Positions 44,767 to 54,998 are shown, numbered from the stretch's first letter. The stretch: DNA of 64,000 bases from Rhodospirillaceae bacterium (GCA_029265995.1 JAJUFM010000001.1:1-64000), one strand, 5' to 3'. Numbers and translations are program-made. Notes: a model not told the origin generated them from the sequence alone.

Positions 44767-45084
44767 TCAGGCTCGGCCGCTTGGCGCACCGTCTGCGAAA
44801 AGATCGGGCCCGCGCTGATCGATGATCTGCTTGCCTTTGGTGATCGTGAAGGCTGCCGCGTCCTCGCGAGTAGCAAAGGTGTCGGCGCGTTGGAAAACGC
44901 GCTCCATCTCCCCGCCCTCTGCCTTGGTGATCACGCCAGCCACCCGCCATTGGCCATTTTGCTGTTCTGGAGCCGCGTGGATGAGGTAGCCCTGATACTC
45001 CACAGGCTCATCGCGCTGTGGCGTGGCGGGTTCGGATGATGGCGCGGAACCGCCGCCGAAAAGACGTGATAGAAAAGAAGCCAT
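44767..45084 (-). CDS. HlyU family protein
   Basis: 105 aa; EYQGYLIHAAPEQQNGQWRVAGVITKAEGGEMERVFQRADTFATREDAAAFTITKGKQIIDQRG. Confidence 0.8.
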   Translation of the reverse strand: MASFLSRLFGGGSAPSSEPATPQRDEPVEYQGYLIHAAPEQQNGQWRVAGVITKAEGGEMERVFQRADTFATREDAAAFTITKGKQIIDQRGPDLFADGAPSGRA

Positions 45085-45108
45085 GTTGCTAGTTAATCAT
45101 GCAAGGCC

Positions 45109-46122
45109 CTACATGAACAGCCTCTCCGACTGCGCATCCAGGCCCGCATAAAGACCCGCCACCTCCTCGGCATAGCCATTGAAGAGCTGTGTGGGCACCT
45201 CTTCCTTCGTTCCCAGCACCCTTTCCGACGCCTGCGACCAGCGTGGATGCGGCACCTCCGGATTGACGTTGGCCCAGAAGCCATACTCGTTCGCGGCGAT
45301 GGCTTCCCAGAAGGTCGTCGGGCGCTGCTCCACGAAGTCGATGGCAACCACAGACTTGATGGACTTGAAGCCGTACTTCCACGGCACCACCAGGCGAAGC
45401 GGTGCGCCATTCTGAGGCGGCAGGGGCTTGCCATAGATGCCGGTCGCCATGAAAGCCAGTTCGTGCCCAGCCTCCTCCATAGTCAGCCCTTCCTGATAGG
45501 GCCAGGGATACCAGCTTGCGCGCAAGCCCCGCATGACATCAGGTTGCTCCGCCGTGGTGAAGCGGACATAGCGAGCACTACTCAATGGCTGGGCCAGCTT
45601 CAGCAGGTGTGAAAGCTGGAAGCCCGACCAGGGCACGACCATCGACCAGGCTTCAACGCAGCGAAGTCGATAAACCCGCTCCTCCAACGGAACGCGAGCC
45701 AGAAGATCGTCAATGGCGATTTCCTGAGGCTTCTCGACTGCGCCGCCGATCGCAACAGTCCAGGGCCGCAGCTTCAGCTTCGATGCCGCGGACCAGATGG
45801 TCTTGGAAGAGCCGAACTCGTAGAAATTGTTGTAGGTGGTCGCCAGGTTCTCGTCCGTAATAGCGCGGGCAACCTGAAAGGCTTCGTTACGCGGCACCGG
45901 ATAAAGACCGGCCGAGGGATCATTGATCGCGGAACTGCTTTCGCCCGCAGCCGCTCCGGCAGGAGGGGCTGCCTCGCCACACCCCGCAAGCACGCCTCCG
46001 CTAAAGAGCAGGAGGGATCCAGCCCCGGCGTACTGCATGAACTGGCGGCGCTGCCGGTATATCCCTTCCGGAGTCGTCGCTGTCTCGGGTAGTTCCCAGG
46101 TCCGGCGGCGCTTGATCAACAT
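45109..46122 (-). CDS. msrP: Protein-methionine-sulfoxide reductase catalytic subunit MsrP (YedY)
   Basis: 337 aa; RRQFMQYAGAGSLLLFSGGVLAGC leader, YRLRCVEAWSMVVPWSGFQLSHLL (molybdopterin Cys), LRLVVPWKYGFKSIKSV. Confidence 0.92.
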   Translation of the reverse strand: MLIKRRRTWELPETATTPEGIYRQRRQFMQYAGAGSLLLFSGGVLAGCGEAAPPAGAAAGESSSAINDPSAGLYPVPRNEAFQVARAITDENLATTYNNFYEFGSSKTIWSAASKLKLRPWTVAIGGAVEKPQEIAIDDLLARVPLEERVYRLRCVEAWSMVVPWSGFQLSHLLKLAQPLSSARYVRFTTAEQPDVMRGLRASWYPWPYQEGLTMEEAGHELAFMATGIYGKPLPPQNGAPLRLVVPWKYGFKSIKSVVAIDFVEQRPTTFWEAIAANEYGFWANVNPEVPHPRWSQASERVLGTKEEVPTQLFNGYAEEVAGLYAGLDAQSERLFM

Positions 46123-46289
46123 GGCCGGTCTCCCTGTAAGGGTACGGCCTCAGGGCCCATCCAAAAGACCGTTCCAGGCGCAGAGATTATAGCAGAAGGC
46201 AGCCTGGATCGGGAGGTGCATTCCTGCCGCGCCTGGATCTTTTACATTCCGCTGGACGAGCTTTTGCTGAAAAGCTTTTGCTATAGAAG

Positions 46290-46322
46290 AGAAAAGCCGG
46301 CCCCACTTGAATGGAGCCGGCT
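46290..46322 (-). terminator. Candidate Rho-independent terminator downstream of dps
   Basis: On minus strand: AGCCGGCTCCA-TTCAAG-TGGGGCCGGCT followed by TTTCTC; about 90 bp past the dps stop. Confidence 0.65.
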
Positions 46323-46407
46323 AGACCTGCACCGGGTCGTCGGCGCTCCTGACCGCCTCGCGCTTCAAGGCGAAGCGGGTCGGGCCGATCTGCTGATGCC
46401 AAACGTC

Positions 46408-46875
46408 CTACTTGAGGTGGGAGCGGAGCATCCAGGCGGCCTTTTCGTGGGCCGCAAGCCGTTCAGTCAGCAAATCCAGCGTTGCTTCATCGTTCCCAGC
46501 TTCAGCAGTTGGGAAGACCGAGCGGATCGTCCGCGCAGTAGCTTCGTTATCCGCCACCAGCTGCTCGATCATCTTCTCCCAAGAGGGCACTCCCTCCTCT
46601 TCCGTGAGGCTGGTCCGCTCGGCAAAGGCCTTGTAGGTGCCTGGCGCCGGCTGCCCGAGCATGCGAATGCGCTCAGCGACCTCATCCACGGCTGCCGCCA
46701 ACTCGGTGTACTGCTCCTCGAAAAGGTTGTGCAGCGAGGCGAAGTGGGGCCCCGTAACGTTCCAGTGGAAGTTGTGGGTCTTGAGGTAGAGCGTGTAGGT
46801 GTCCGCCAGCACCTTTCCGAGACCTTCCGCGATAGCCTTGCGATCTTCTTCAGAAATTCCCGTGTTCAGAGCCAT
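46408..46875 (-). CDS. dps: Dps family DNA-binding/ferritin-like protein
   Basis: 155 aa; DTYTLYLKTHNFHWNVTGPHFASLHNLFEEQYTELAAAVDEVAERIR. Confidence 0.93.
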   Translation of the reverse strand: MALNTGISEEDRKAIAEGLGKVLADTYTLYLKTHNFHWNVTGPHFASLHNLFEEQYTELAAAVDEVAERIRMLGQPAPGTYKAFAERTSLTEEEGVPSWEKMIEQLVADNEATARTIRSVFPTAEAGNDEATLDLLTERLAAHEKAAWMLRSHLK

Positions 46876-47237
46876 AGGCTTTCTCCTTTTGATTTTTGCG
46901 GGCAGAACGGCCCGCCCCCGCGTGATGTTCTACTAATTGTATATGGGCTCTTCGGAGCCAGAACCAAGCACTTTTTAGAATCTTTCTAAACTGGCTCGGG
47001 GCTCCTGGATCAGTTCCACCCAAGCCAGCACGTGTCAGGCCTCTAAGGTTCCCAAAAAGGGGAAGCGCCGCCGCTATCACGCACGTCATTGCGCCACGTC
47101 CTTTCCAAAAAATCCACCTTAGAAGCCTTCATGCAGTGCCATCCAGCAGCTTCAATAACCGAACGAAACGCAACGCTCCTTGTCGAGAAGTCTCAAGCCA
47201 AGGGAGCGCCTGAGACAGGAAAGCCAGCGTGTCTGCC

Positions 47238-48176
47238 CTAACTTTCAGAAGCCTTCCGTTGGGTCCGACCAGCCATGGCTCCGGTGCCTTTCTCGGGTAC
47301 GCCGAGTGCATCAGCCAGCCGCGCGGTGGCGCTACCCGGGCGCAAAGGCTGGGGCTGCGCCGCATCTGGTGCCCACCCAGCCATCCAGAAAATCTCGAAG
47401 GTGACCGGCAATCGTCCGTCTGCGAGGGCAAAGCGCTCCCCATAGATCTCCAATGCCCGCAGCAAGACCTCGCGTCTCAGTCCCCGCCGCGAACGCTCCA
47501 CCAAGGCATTGGCCGCCCCCATACCGCGCAGCTCCGCCAGAAGCTTGAGCGGATCCCCATAGCTGACGGTCAAGGCGTCCCGGTCGGCAACCGGCAAGGC
47601 AAAGCCTGCCCGCTGCAGCAGGCCGGCCACATCGCGAAGTTGCGCAAAGGCCGAGACTCGGGGCGCCGCCCCTCCAGAGATCTCGATCTCGGCCAACATC
47701 AAGGACGATCTCAGTTCGTGCAGCGTGTCTCCGCCGATGAGGGCAGCGAGGAAAAGGCCATCCGGTTTCAGACACTGCCGGATCTGCAGCAAAGACCCCG
47801 GCAGATCGTTTACCCACTGCAGATCGAGCAAGCTGACCACAAGATCGAAACTCTGTGGCGCAAAGGGCAGCGCCTCCTCGTCGGCCGCAAGCGCCGCTTG
47901 CCCGTTGGCCGCCGCGCAGCGCGCCATCTTCGGCGAGAAATCCGCCTGGATGACGCGCTCCACACCCCGATGCGCCAGCAACCGCGGCGCCAAAGTGCCG
48001 CCGTAGCAGCCAAGATCGAGAACCAGCGGAAAGTCTCGGCGAACCTCGGCGAGGCGCTCCACCAAGCGTTCTGTCATCTCTTTGTGAAGGAAATCATGGG
48101 TGCGCCACCCTGGGGCGGCGCGATCCCTGTTCCGGCGCACGGCGCGTCGATCAAAGACCTGCATGGAATCGTTCAT
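47238..48176 (-). CDS. SAM-dependent methyltransferase (BioC/NDUFAF5-like)
   Basis: 312 aa; LVLDLGCYGGTLAPRLLAHRGVERVIQADFSPKM, FDLVVSLLDLQWVNDLPGSLLQIRQCLKPDGLFLAALIGGDTLHELR. Confidence 0.85.
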   Translation of the reverse strand: MNDSMQVFDRRAVRRNRDRAAPGWRTHDFLHKEMTERLVERLAEVRRDFPLVLDLGCYGGTLAPRLLAHRGVERVIQADFSPKMARCAAANGQAALAADEEALPFAPQSFDLVVSLLDLQWVNDLPGSLLQIRQCLKPDGLFLAALIGGDTLHELRSSLMLAEIEISGGAAPRVSAFAQLRDVAGLLQRAGFALPVADRDALTVSYGDPLKLLAELRGMGAANALVERSRRGLRREVLLRALEIYGERFALADGRLPVTFEIFWMAGWAPDAAQPQPLRPGSATARLADALGVPEKGTGAMAGRTQRKASES

Positions 48177-48186
48177 GGTAGGAGAT

Positions 48187-48987
48187 ATGGACCGAGGCGC
48201 GGCTGGACAAAAGCCCGAAGCCTTTGATCAGGCTCGTCCTGGCTCGTCGCTTGTGCTACGCGGCGGGCGCCGGTTTCTCGATTTGCTGTTGCCGCCGCGC
48301 TGCCTTGCCTGCGGCTGCCTGGTTCGGCTCGACGGCACGCTTTGCCTGCCCTGCTGGAGCGCGCTCCACCTCCTGGCGCCCCCGCAATGTGAAAGCTGCG
48401 GTCTGCCTTTCGAACATGAGCAGCCTCCCGGCAGCCTTTGCGGCGCTTGCCTGAGGGAAGCGCCGCCGTGGCAGCGGGCACGCGCAGCCCTCGCCTATGA
48501 CGACGGCAGCAAGGGGATGATCCTGCGGTTCAAGCATGCGGATTACACTCAGGCCGCACCGACCTTCGCGCTCTGGATGGAACGTGCTGCCGGTTCGCTG
48601 TTGCATGAGGCCGATCTGATCGTGCCTGTCCCCCTGCACCGCTGGCGGCTGTTCTATCGCCGCTACAACCAGGCTGCGCTGCTGGCACAGGCCCTGGGCA
48701 AGCTAGGGCGCAAGCAGGTCATTCCGGATCTTCTCTTGCGCTACAAGCGCACGTCTTCCCAAGGTCACCTCTCGCCGCAGCAGCGCCGCCGCAATGTTGC
48801 CGGAGCCTTCAAAGTTCAGCCGCGCTGGAAACCACTGCTGCAGGAAGCACGCGTCCTGCTGGTCGATGATGTGCTGACCAGCGGTGCTACCCTCGGCGCC
48901 TGCAGCAGGACCCTGTACCGAGCAGGGGCCCGCGCCGTGGATGTCCTTACATTGGCGCGCGTCCTGCGCCCTCTGCCGCCCAAATGA
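48187..48987 (+). CDS. ComF family amidophosphoribosyltransferase-like protein
   Basis: CxxC pairs (LPPRCLACGCL, LCLPCW, CESCGLPF, LCGAC), RRNVAGAF, VLLVDDVLTSGATLGACSRTL. Start 48187 has AGGAG just upstream. Confidence 0.9.
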   Translation: MDRGAAGQKPEAFDQARPGSSLVLRGGRRFLDLLLPPRCLACGCLVRLDGTLCLPCWSALHLLAPPQCESCGLPFEHEQPPGSLCGACLREAPPWQRARAALAYDDGSKGMILRFKHADYTQAAPTFALWMERAAGSLLHEADLIVPVPLHRWRLFYRRYNQAALLAQALGKLGRKQVIPDLLLRYKRTSSQGHLSPQQRRRNVAGAFKVQPRWKPLLQEARVLLVDDVLTSGATLGACSRTLYRAGARAVDVLTLARVLRPLPPK

Positions 48988-49060
48988 GCAGGCACACCTT
49001 TCGTGCAGACGCGACCGTACTATATGGTCACAGGAGCTGTTCACGCGGACCGAGAGACCA

Positions 49061-49321
49061 ATGCCCAAAATCGAGATCTACACCACCTTCTTTTGCCCCT
49101 TCTGCATCCGAGCAAAGCGTCTGCTCGACAACAAGGGGGTCGAGTATGAAGAAATCGATGCCGGCAGCGCCCAGGTTCGCACGGCCATGCGCCAGCGCGC
49201 CGGCCGCAACTCAGTGCCGCAAATCTTCATTGGTGAGCGCCACATCGGCGGTTGCGACGACCTTTTCGCTCTCGAAGCAAAGGGCGAATTGGATGAGCTC
49301 CTGCAGGGAGAAGCGGCATGA
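49061..49321 (+). CDS. grxC: Glutaredoxin 3
   Basis: MPKIEIYTTFFCPFCIRAKRLLDNKGVEYEEID ... SVPQIFIGERHIGGCDDLFAL. Confidence 0.95.
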   Translation: MPKIEIYTTFFCPFCIRAKRLLDNKGVEYEEIDAGSAQVRTAMRQRAGRNSVPQIFIGERHIGGCDDLFALEAKGELDELLQGEAA

Positions 49322-50157
49322 GCAGCGGCTTCACTGTCGGGCTCGTCCAAACCAACAGCAGTGACGACGTAAGCGCCAATATTGCCGCCGCCTCGGGTTT
49401 CATCAGGCAGGCTGCCGGTCAGGGAGCGGATTTCATACTGACTCCCGAAAACACGACCGCAATCACAAGCGGGCGCGAGGCGACGCTGGCCACATCCCTT
49501 CCGGAAGACGCCCATCCGGCGATACCGGCCTTCGCCGCGCTGGCCGAAGAATTGAAGATCTGGCTGCTCATCGGTTCTCTATCGATCAAGCTGGAGCCGA
49601 CGAAAGCCGCCAACCGCAGCTTTCTCTTCGATCCTCAAGGCAGGATCGCGGCTCGCTACGACAAGATCCACATGTTCGACGTCGAGATTCCCGATGGCCA
49701 GAGCTACCGGGAATCAGCCACTTTCCGGCCGGGTGAGGAGGCTGTCACCGCAGACCTGCCTTGGGGCAAGCTCGGCCTCAGCATCTGCTACGACATGCGC
49801 TTCCCCTACCTCTACCGCAGCCTGGCCCACGCCGGGGCCAGCTTCCTTGCGGTGCCGGCTGCCTTTACCGAGTTTACCGGACGCGCCCACTGGCATGTAC
49901 TGCTTCGCGCGCGGGCGATCGAGACCGGCTGCTTCGTCTTCGCGCCGGCCCAATGCGGCACGCACGTCGCCGACAGGCGCACCTACGGCCATTCCCTGGT
50001 GGTTGCACCCTGGGGTGAGGTTCTGGCAGATGCCGGTGAAGAGCCGGGCGTGATTACCGCTCACATCGATCCTGCCCGAGTCACCGAAGCTCGTCGCATG
50101 GTTCCGGCCCTTTCCCACGACAAGCCCTTGAAGGTGGCCGAGGTAGCGCCCGCCTGA
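49318..50157 (+). CDS. Carbon-nitrogen hydrolase (nitrilase superfamily, Nit1/Nit2-like)
   Basis: 279 aa; LTPENTTAI, YDKIHMFDVEI, LGLSICYDMRFPYLYRSLAHAGASFLAVPAAFTEFTG; ATGA overlap with grxC. Confidence 0.92.
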   Translation: MSSGFTVGLVQTNSSDDVSANIAAASGFIRQAAGQGADFILTPENTTAITSGREATLATSLPEDAHPAIPAFAALAEELKIWLLIGSLSIKLEPTKAANRSFLFDPQGRIAARYDKIHMFDVEIPDGQSYRESATFRPGEEAVTADLPWGKLGLSICYDMRFPYLYRSLAHAGASFLAVPAAFTEFTGRAHWHVLLRARAIETGCFVFAPAQCGTHVADRRTYGHSLVVAPWGEVLADAGEEPGVITAHIDPARVTEARRMVPALSHDKPLKVAEVAPA

Positions 50158-50167
50158 ACGCGCCCGA

Positions 50168-51031
50168 TCAGCCAATACGGCCAGTGATGTAATCCTGGGT
50201 CTTCTTGTCGCGCGGGTTGGTGAAGATGCGCTCCGTCGGGCCTTCTTCGATCAGTTTGCCCAAGTGGAAGAACGCCGTCTTCTGTGACACGCGGGCCGCC
50301 TGCTGCATCGAGTGGGTCACGATGATGATGGTGTAGTTCTCGCGCAGCTCGTCGATCAGCTCTTCGATGATCGAGGTTGCGATGGGGTCCAGGGCGGAGC
50401 AGGGCTCGTCCATCAGGATGACTTCGGGACCGACGGCAATCGCTCGGGCGATGCAGAGGCGCTGCTGCTGGCCGCCCGAGAGGCCGGTGCCCGGCGCATG
50501 AAGCCGATCCTTGACTTCCTCGAACAGCCCAGCGCGCTTCAATGACGTCACGACGATTTCCTCGAGCTCGCTTTTGCTGCGGGCAAGCCCGTGAATCTTG
50601 GGTCCATAGGCAACGTTTTCGAAAATGGACTTCGGAAAGGGATTGGGCTTCTGGAAAACCATTCCGATGCGCGCGCGCAGCTCCACCACGTCGACCTGAG
50701 GGCTATAGAGGTTCTCGCCGTCCAGGGTGATCTCGCCGGTCACCCGCGCCCCCTCGATGGTGTCGTTCATGCGGTTGAGGCACCGCAGAAAGGTCGACTT
50801 GCCACAGCCCGACGGCCCGATCAGCGCGCTGACCGACCGCTCTGGAATGTCAATGGAGACGTTCTCGAGCGCCTGCTTGTCTCCATAGAAGACGCAGACA
50901 TCATGCGCCGACAGTCGCGTCGGTTTCGCCTTGGGATCCGGCGTTCTGACGGTCTGGTAGCCGTCACCTGCCTCTAGAGCCGTTGGCGGCGCTGCGACAC
51001 CCTGCAGGGAGCTTCTGAACAAACTGGTCAT
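50168..51031 (-). CDS. pstB: Phosphate ABC transporter ATP-binding protein
   Basis: [58 protein letters not shown]. Confidence 0.97.
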   Translation of the reverse strand: MTSLFRSSLQGVAAPPTALEAGDGYQTVRTPDPKAKPTRLSAHDVCVFYGDKQALENVSIDIPERSVSALIGPSGCGKSTFLRCLNRMNDTIEGARVTGEITLDGENLYSPQVDVVELRARIGMVFQKPNPFPKSIFENVAYGPKIHGLARSKSELEEIVVTSLKRAGLFEEVKDRLHAPGTGLSGGQQQRLCIARAIAVGPEVILMDEPCSALDPIATSIIEELIDELRENYTIIIVTHSMQQAARVSQKTAFFHLGKLIEEGPTERIFTNPRDKKTQDYITGRIG

Positions 51032-52392
51032 TTAAGGCGCTCCAATCGCTGGCGCAGCAGAACGGCGATCGCGTTCATGGTGATCATCAGGGTGAGCAGC
51101 ACCATGATCGCCGCGGAGGTGCGCGCTTCGAAGAAATTGCGGTTCTCATTTCCCTGCCAGAGATATATCTGGGCCGGCAGGGCGGTGGACTGATCGAAGG
51201 GTGTCCCCGGCACCGCCGCCACGAAGGCGTTCATGCCGATGAGGAGCAGGGGTGCGGTTTCACCCAGTGCCTGAGCCACACCGATGATCGTAGCCGTGAG
51301 GATGCCCGGAAGTGTCACCGGCAACACGTGATGAAAGACCATTTGGGTTCGCGAGGCGCCGAGCCCCAGCGCCGCCTGCCGCAAGGAAGGCGGCACGGCC
51401 CGCAGTGATGAACGCGTTGCGATGATGATCGTGGGCAGGGTCATGAGTGTCAGCACCAGGCCGCCCACGATGGGTGCGGAAAGCGGCAAGCCGATGTACT
51501 TGATGAAGACAGCCGCGCCGAAGAGGCCGAAAACGATCGAGGGTACGGCCGCCAGATTGTTGATGTTGACCTCGATCAGGTCGGTCAGGCGGTTCTTTGG
51601 CGCGAACTCCTCGAGGTAGATCGCGCTGGCGACACCAATGGGCACGGCAAGCAGGACGACCACCAGCATCATGTAGAGTGACCCCACGAGGCCGCCCGCC
51701 AGTCCAGCCGAGGCAGGGGCCGACCGCGAATCGACGTTGGTGAAGATGTGCCAGGCAAACTTGAACTGGATCGCGCCGCTTTCCAGCAACTGGTCGGCAA
51801 GCGCTCGCGTCGCCGGGGACAGCTGCTGTCGCTCGTCGGGCAGATCTCTGTCGATGGTTCCCTTGAGCCAGTTGTCCACATCCGCAGAGGCCAGCATCGT
51901 GAAAGGAAGCCGTTCGCCCAGGAGGCCAGGGTTCTCCACAAAGATATCGCGAAGACGATGACGCTCGCCGGCATCGACCAACGCCGTGGCTTCGCGCGCC
52001 GTGATCTCCAGTCCTGGAGGGACTGCCGCGCGCACCGCTTGCTCGACGACCCTGTTCCAGTTGGACATGGTAACCTGTCGCTGCCAGGCGAGGCGCTGGG
52101 CACGGAAGTCTGCCGCCGACTGGCCTGGCTGCTGCTGCGGCGGCGGGTCCACCTTGATGATGTCGGGATCGAAATAGACCTCTGTCTCAAGGTTGGCCTG
52201 GGTGAAGGCGGGATAGCCCTTCGAGATCACCATCCAGAAGAGGGACCCCACCAATGCCAGGGCGATCAGGATCGCGAGCACTCCGAGCCCGCGGAAGATC
52301 CGCTCAAAAAGATGCCGCCGGCCAAGACCTGCGCGGATGCGCGCCCGCCGCCGTTCCGCGCCCGAGGAGGAAACGGTAAAGGAATCAGTCAT
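51028..52392 (-). CDS. pstA: Phosphate ABC transporter permease PstA (long form with periplasmic N-terminal insert)
   Basis: 454 aa; [63 protein letters not shown]. Confidence 0.94.
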   Translation of the reverse strand: MTDSFTVSSSGAERRRARIRAGLGRRHLFERIFRGLGVLAILIALALVGSLFWMVISKGYPAFTQANLETEVYFDPDIIKVDPPPQQQPGQSAADFRAQRLAWQRQVTMSNWNRVVEQAVRAAVPPGLEITAREATALVDAGERHRLRDIFVENPGLLGERLPFTMLASADVDNWLKGTIDRDLPDERQQLSPATRALADQLLESGAIQFKFAWHIFTNVDSRSAPASAGLAGGLVGSLYMMLVVVLLAVPIGVASAIYLEEFAPKNRLTDLIEVNINNLAAVPSIVFGLFGAAVFIKYIGLPLSAPIVGGLVLTLMTLPTIIIATRSSLRAVPPSLRQAALGLGASRTQMVFHHVLPVTLPGILTATIIGVAQALGETAPLLLIGMNAFVAAVPGTPFDQSTALPAQIYLWQGNENRNFFEARTSAAIMVLLTLMITMNAIAVLLRQRLERLK

Positions 52393-53777
52393 CAGTCGTA
52401 CTGCTCCCGGAAGCGGCGAACGATGAACAAGGCCAGGATGTTCAACAGCAGCGTTATGGCGAAGAGGGTCAGCCCAAGAGCGAATCCGACCAGGGATTGC
52501 GGCCCGGCGAAGTCACTGTCGCCGGTGAGCTGATTGACGATGGTCACTGTCACGGTCGAAACGGGTTCAGCGGGATTGAGCCGCAAGACCGGGCTGTTGC
52601 CGGCCGCCATAACGACGATCATGGTCTCGCCGATGGCCCGACTGACCGCGAGCAGAAAGGCGCCGACAATTCCTGGAAGCGCAGCCGGCAACAGCACCCG
52701 CCGGATCGTTTCGGACTGGGTCGCGCCCAGGCCGAGCGACCCATCCCGCAGCGCCAGCGGCACTTGCCGGAGGATGTCGTCCGACAAGGAAGAGATAAAG
52801 GGGATCAGCATGATCCCCATTACCATGCCGGCGGTAAGGGCGCTGGTGGAGCGGATATCGAGCCCGATGGCCGCGCCCAAAGCCGAAAGAAAAGGTCCGA
52901 CGGTCACCAAGGCGAAGAAGCCGTAGACGATGGTCGGAATGCCCGCGAGAATCTCGATCACCGGCTTGACCACCGTCCGCACCTTGTGGGGGGCATACTG
53001 CGACAGGTAGATCGCAGTCATTAGCCCGACCGGCAGGGCCACGAGCATGGCGATGACGGCGACCATGACCGTACCCCACAGCAAAGGCAGCAGCCCGTAG
53101 CGCCCGATCGCAGCGGATCCGGTTGTCGCGAAGCCGGGATTCCAGATCTCGCCGAAGAAGAAGTCGATTGGATTTACGAAGCTGAAGAAGCGGATCGACT
53201 CGTTGAACAGCGAAAGCACGATGCCGGCAGTGGTCAGAATCGCCACGGCGGAACAGAGCATCAGCAGGATGCGAACCGCTTTTTCGACGTGATCCCGCGC
53301 ACGCAGCGCCAGGGAAATCCGCCGCTTGGCCGCAAAAAGCGCAAGCAGGCCCAACCCGGCCGCCGCCGCGAGAACCAGGAGGAAGGCCAGGTTCTGAATC
53401 AGGCTCAGGTGTTCCGCCGCCGCCTGCTCGTAGTCCGCCACCTCCCCGGCGACACCATAGCCCGAGGCTAGCGCCCGGATCCGCGCGATGGCGCTATCGA
53501 GCTGTCGTCCTTCGAGCCCGGCTACTTCCGGCGGCAACATGCCGACGATGAGTGCGCGCAGCGCACTGGTCTCAAGAAGCGCCCACAGCCCCAACACCAG
53601 GAGGGTTGGCAAAAGAACCCAGATTGCCACCAGGGTGCCGTGGTACCGCGGGCGGGAGTGCAGTCGCCTTCCCTCTTTGCGGGCTTCGGCCGCGAGGGAA
53701 AGGCTGCGGGCAAACCCCTGCTGATAGGCAAAGCCTAGCAGTAACAAGAGCGCTGCAGCTATTACGAGATTACCCAC
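52392..53777 (-). CDS. pstC: Phosphate ABC transporter permease PstC
   Basis: 461 aa; [83 protein letters not shown]. Confidence 0.94.
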   Translation of the reverse strand: MGNLVIAAALLLLLGFAYQQGFARSLSLAAEARKEGRRLHSRPRYHGTLVAIWVLLPTLLVLGLWALLETSALRALIVGMLPPEVAGLEGRQLDSAIARIRALASGYGVAGEVADYEQAAAEHLSLIQNLAFLLVLAAAAGLGLLALFAAKRRISLALRARDHVEKAVRILLMLCSAVAILTTAGIVLSLFNESIRFFSFVNPIDFFFGEIWNPGFATTGSAAIGRYGLLPLLWGTVMVAVIAMLVALPVGLMTAIYLSQYAPHKVRTVVKPVIEILAGIPTIVYGFFALVTVGPFLSALGAAIGLDIRSTSALTAGMVMGIMLIPFISSLSDDILRQVPLALRDGSLGLGATQSETIRRVLLPAALPGIVGAFLLAVSRAIGETMIVVMAAGNSPVLRLNPAEPVSTVTVTIVNQLTGDSDFAGPQSLVGFALGLTLFAITLLLNILALFIVRRFREQYD

Positions 53778-53812
53778 GGCTTACCGTCGCCCGTCTTGTG
53801 ATTCAAAGCAGA

Positions 53813-53833
53813 CGGCCCGGTCCAGCCGGGCCG
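53813..53833 (-). other. GC-rich hairpin in the pstS-pstC intergenic region (possible mRNA stabiliser/attenuator)
   Basis: CGGCCCGG-loop-CCGGGCCG, perfect 8-bp stem, no downstream T-tract, located just after the pstS stop. Confidence 0.6.
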
Positions 53834-53857
53834 CCCGTCACTCACCATTTCTGCCAA

Positions 53858-54889
53858 TTACTCCGCAGATACGGTTTCTCCGGCCAGGAAGGCCTCCAGC
53901 ACGGCATCCGTTTCTTCAGCCGGTGCAGGAATGAGACCGGCCTCTTCAAGCAGGCCGCCGGCCCCCGCCATCTGCTCCGACAGGAAGAACTGCACATACT
54001 CCTCGAGGCCCGGGACCACCTCGATGTGCTCGCCCTTTACGTAGAAGAAGAGCGGGCGCGAAACGGGGTAGTCACCGGACGCGATCGTCTCCAATGACGG
54101 CTCAACGCCGGAGATGGTCGCCACCTTCAAGGTGTCGCGGTTCTGGTCATAGAAGGACAGGCCGAAGACACCCAGCGTTGCAGGATCGGATTGGAGCCGC
54201 GCCAGCGTCTCTGTGTAGTCGCCGGCGATCTCGATCACCACGTCCTGACGAAAGTTGTTGCAATAGCCTTCCGGTGCATCCGCGACCGCAAGAGCCTCAC
54301 ATCCGGGGCCGGTGACACGCTCTTCAAAGACCTCGCGCGTACCGTGGTTGGACGCAGGGATCGCCAAAGCGATCTTCTGGTCAGGAAGGGAAGCGTCGAT
54401 CTCGTTCCAGCTGGTGTAGGGGTTATCCACCAGGTCACCATCGACAGGCACCTGAGCAGCGATGGCCCGGAAGACATGCTCTGGCTCGAGCGCAAAATCA
54501 CCCTGGTCGATGTTCACGGCGAAGACGATGCCATCATAGCCGAACTGCACCTCGCGGATGTCGTTCACGCCAGCCGCGTTGCAGGCTTCAATCTCACCCT
54601 GCTTGATGGGGCGCGAGGCGTTGGCGATGTCGATCGTTCCCTCACCCACCCCTTCGCAGAACTGGCGGAGACCGCCACCGGAACCGCCGGAGCCTACGAC
54701 GGGCGTGTTGAACTCAGGGAAGGCCGCGCCGAATTCTTCCGCCACGATGGAGGCGAAGGGAAGAACGGTCGAGGAGCCCGCAATCTGAATTGTGTCGCGC
54801 GACTGGGCGCTGGCACCGGTGGCTCCCAGGGAAACCGCGAGCAAGGCCGTGGCAGCACCGGCCAAAAGTGCGACTCTCATGATATGCAT
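53858..54889 (-). CDS. pstS: Phosphate ABC transporter substrate-binding protein
   Basis: 343 aa; signal peptide, IQIAGSSTVLPFASIVAEEFG, VVGSGGSGGGLRQFCEGVGEGTIDIANASRPI. Confidence 0.95.
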   Translation of the reverse strand: MHIMRVALLAGAATALLAVSLGATGASAQSRDTIQIAGSSTVLPFASIVAEEFGAAFPEFNTPVVGSGGSGGGLRQFCEGVGEGTIDIANASRPIKQGEIEACNAAGVNDIREVQFGYDGIVFAVNIDQGDFALEPEHVFRAIAAQVPVDGDLVDNPYTSWNEIDASLPDQKIALAIPASNHGTREVFEERVTGPGCEALAVADAPEGYCNNFRQDVVIEIAGDYTETLARLQSDPATLGVFGLSFYDQNRDTLKVATISGVEPSLETIASGDYPVSRPLFFYVKGEHIEVVPGLEEYVQFFLSEQMAGAGGLLEEAGLIPAPAEETDAVLEAFLAGETVSAE

Positions 54890-54998
54890 CCTTTTTAGGT
54901 CTTAGCGACGTTCGTTGATGGCGCCTGGCGATTGCCGGCCCCCATCCCACTACGCGGCGCACCCTAGCGGCGGGCTGCAACGGTTATATTGAGGTTTG

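Noticed and set aside
47129-47443. 104-aa minus-strand ORF overlapping the end of the methyltransferase
   Set aside because: Out of frame with the conserved methyltransferase and without a recognisable domain.
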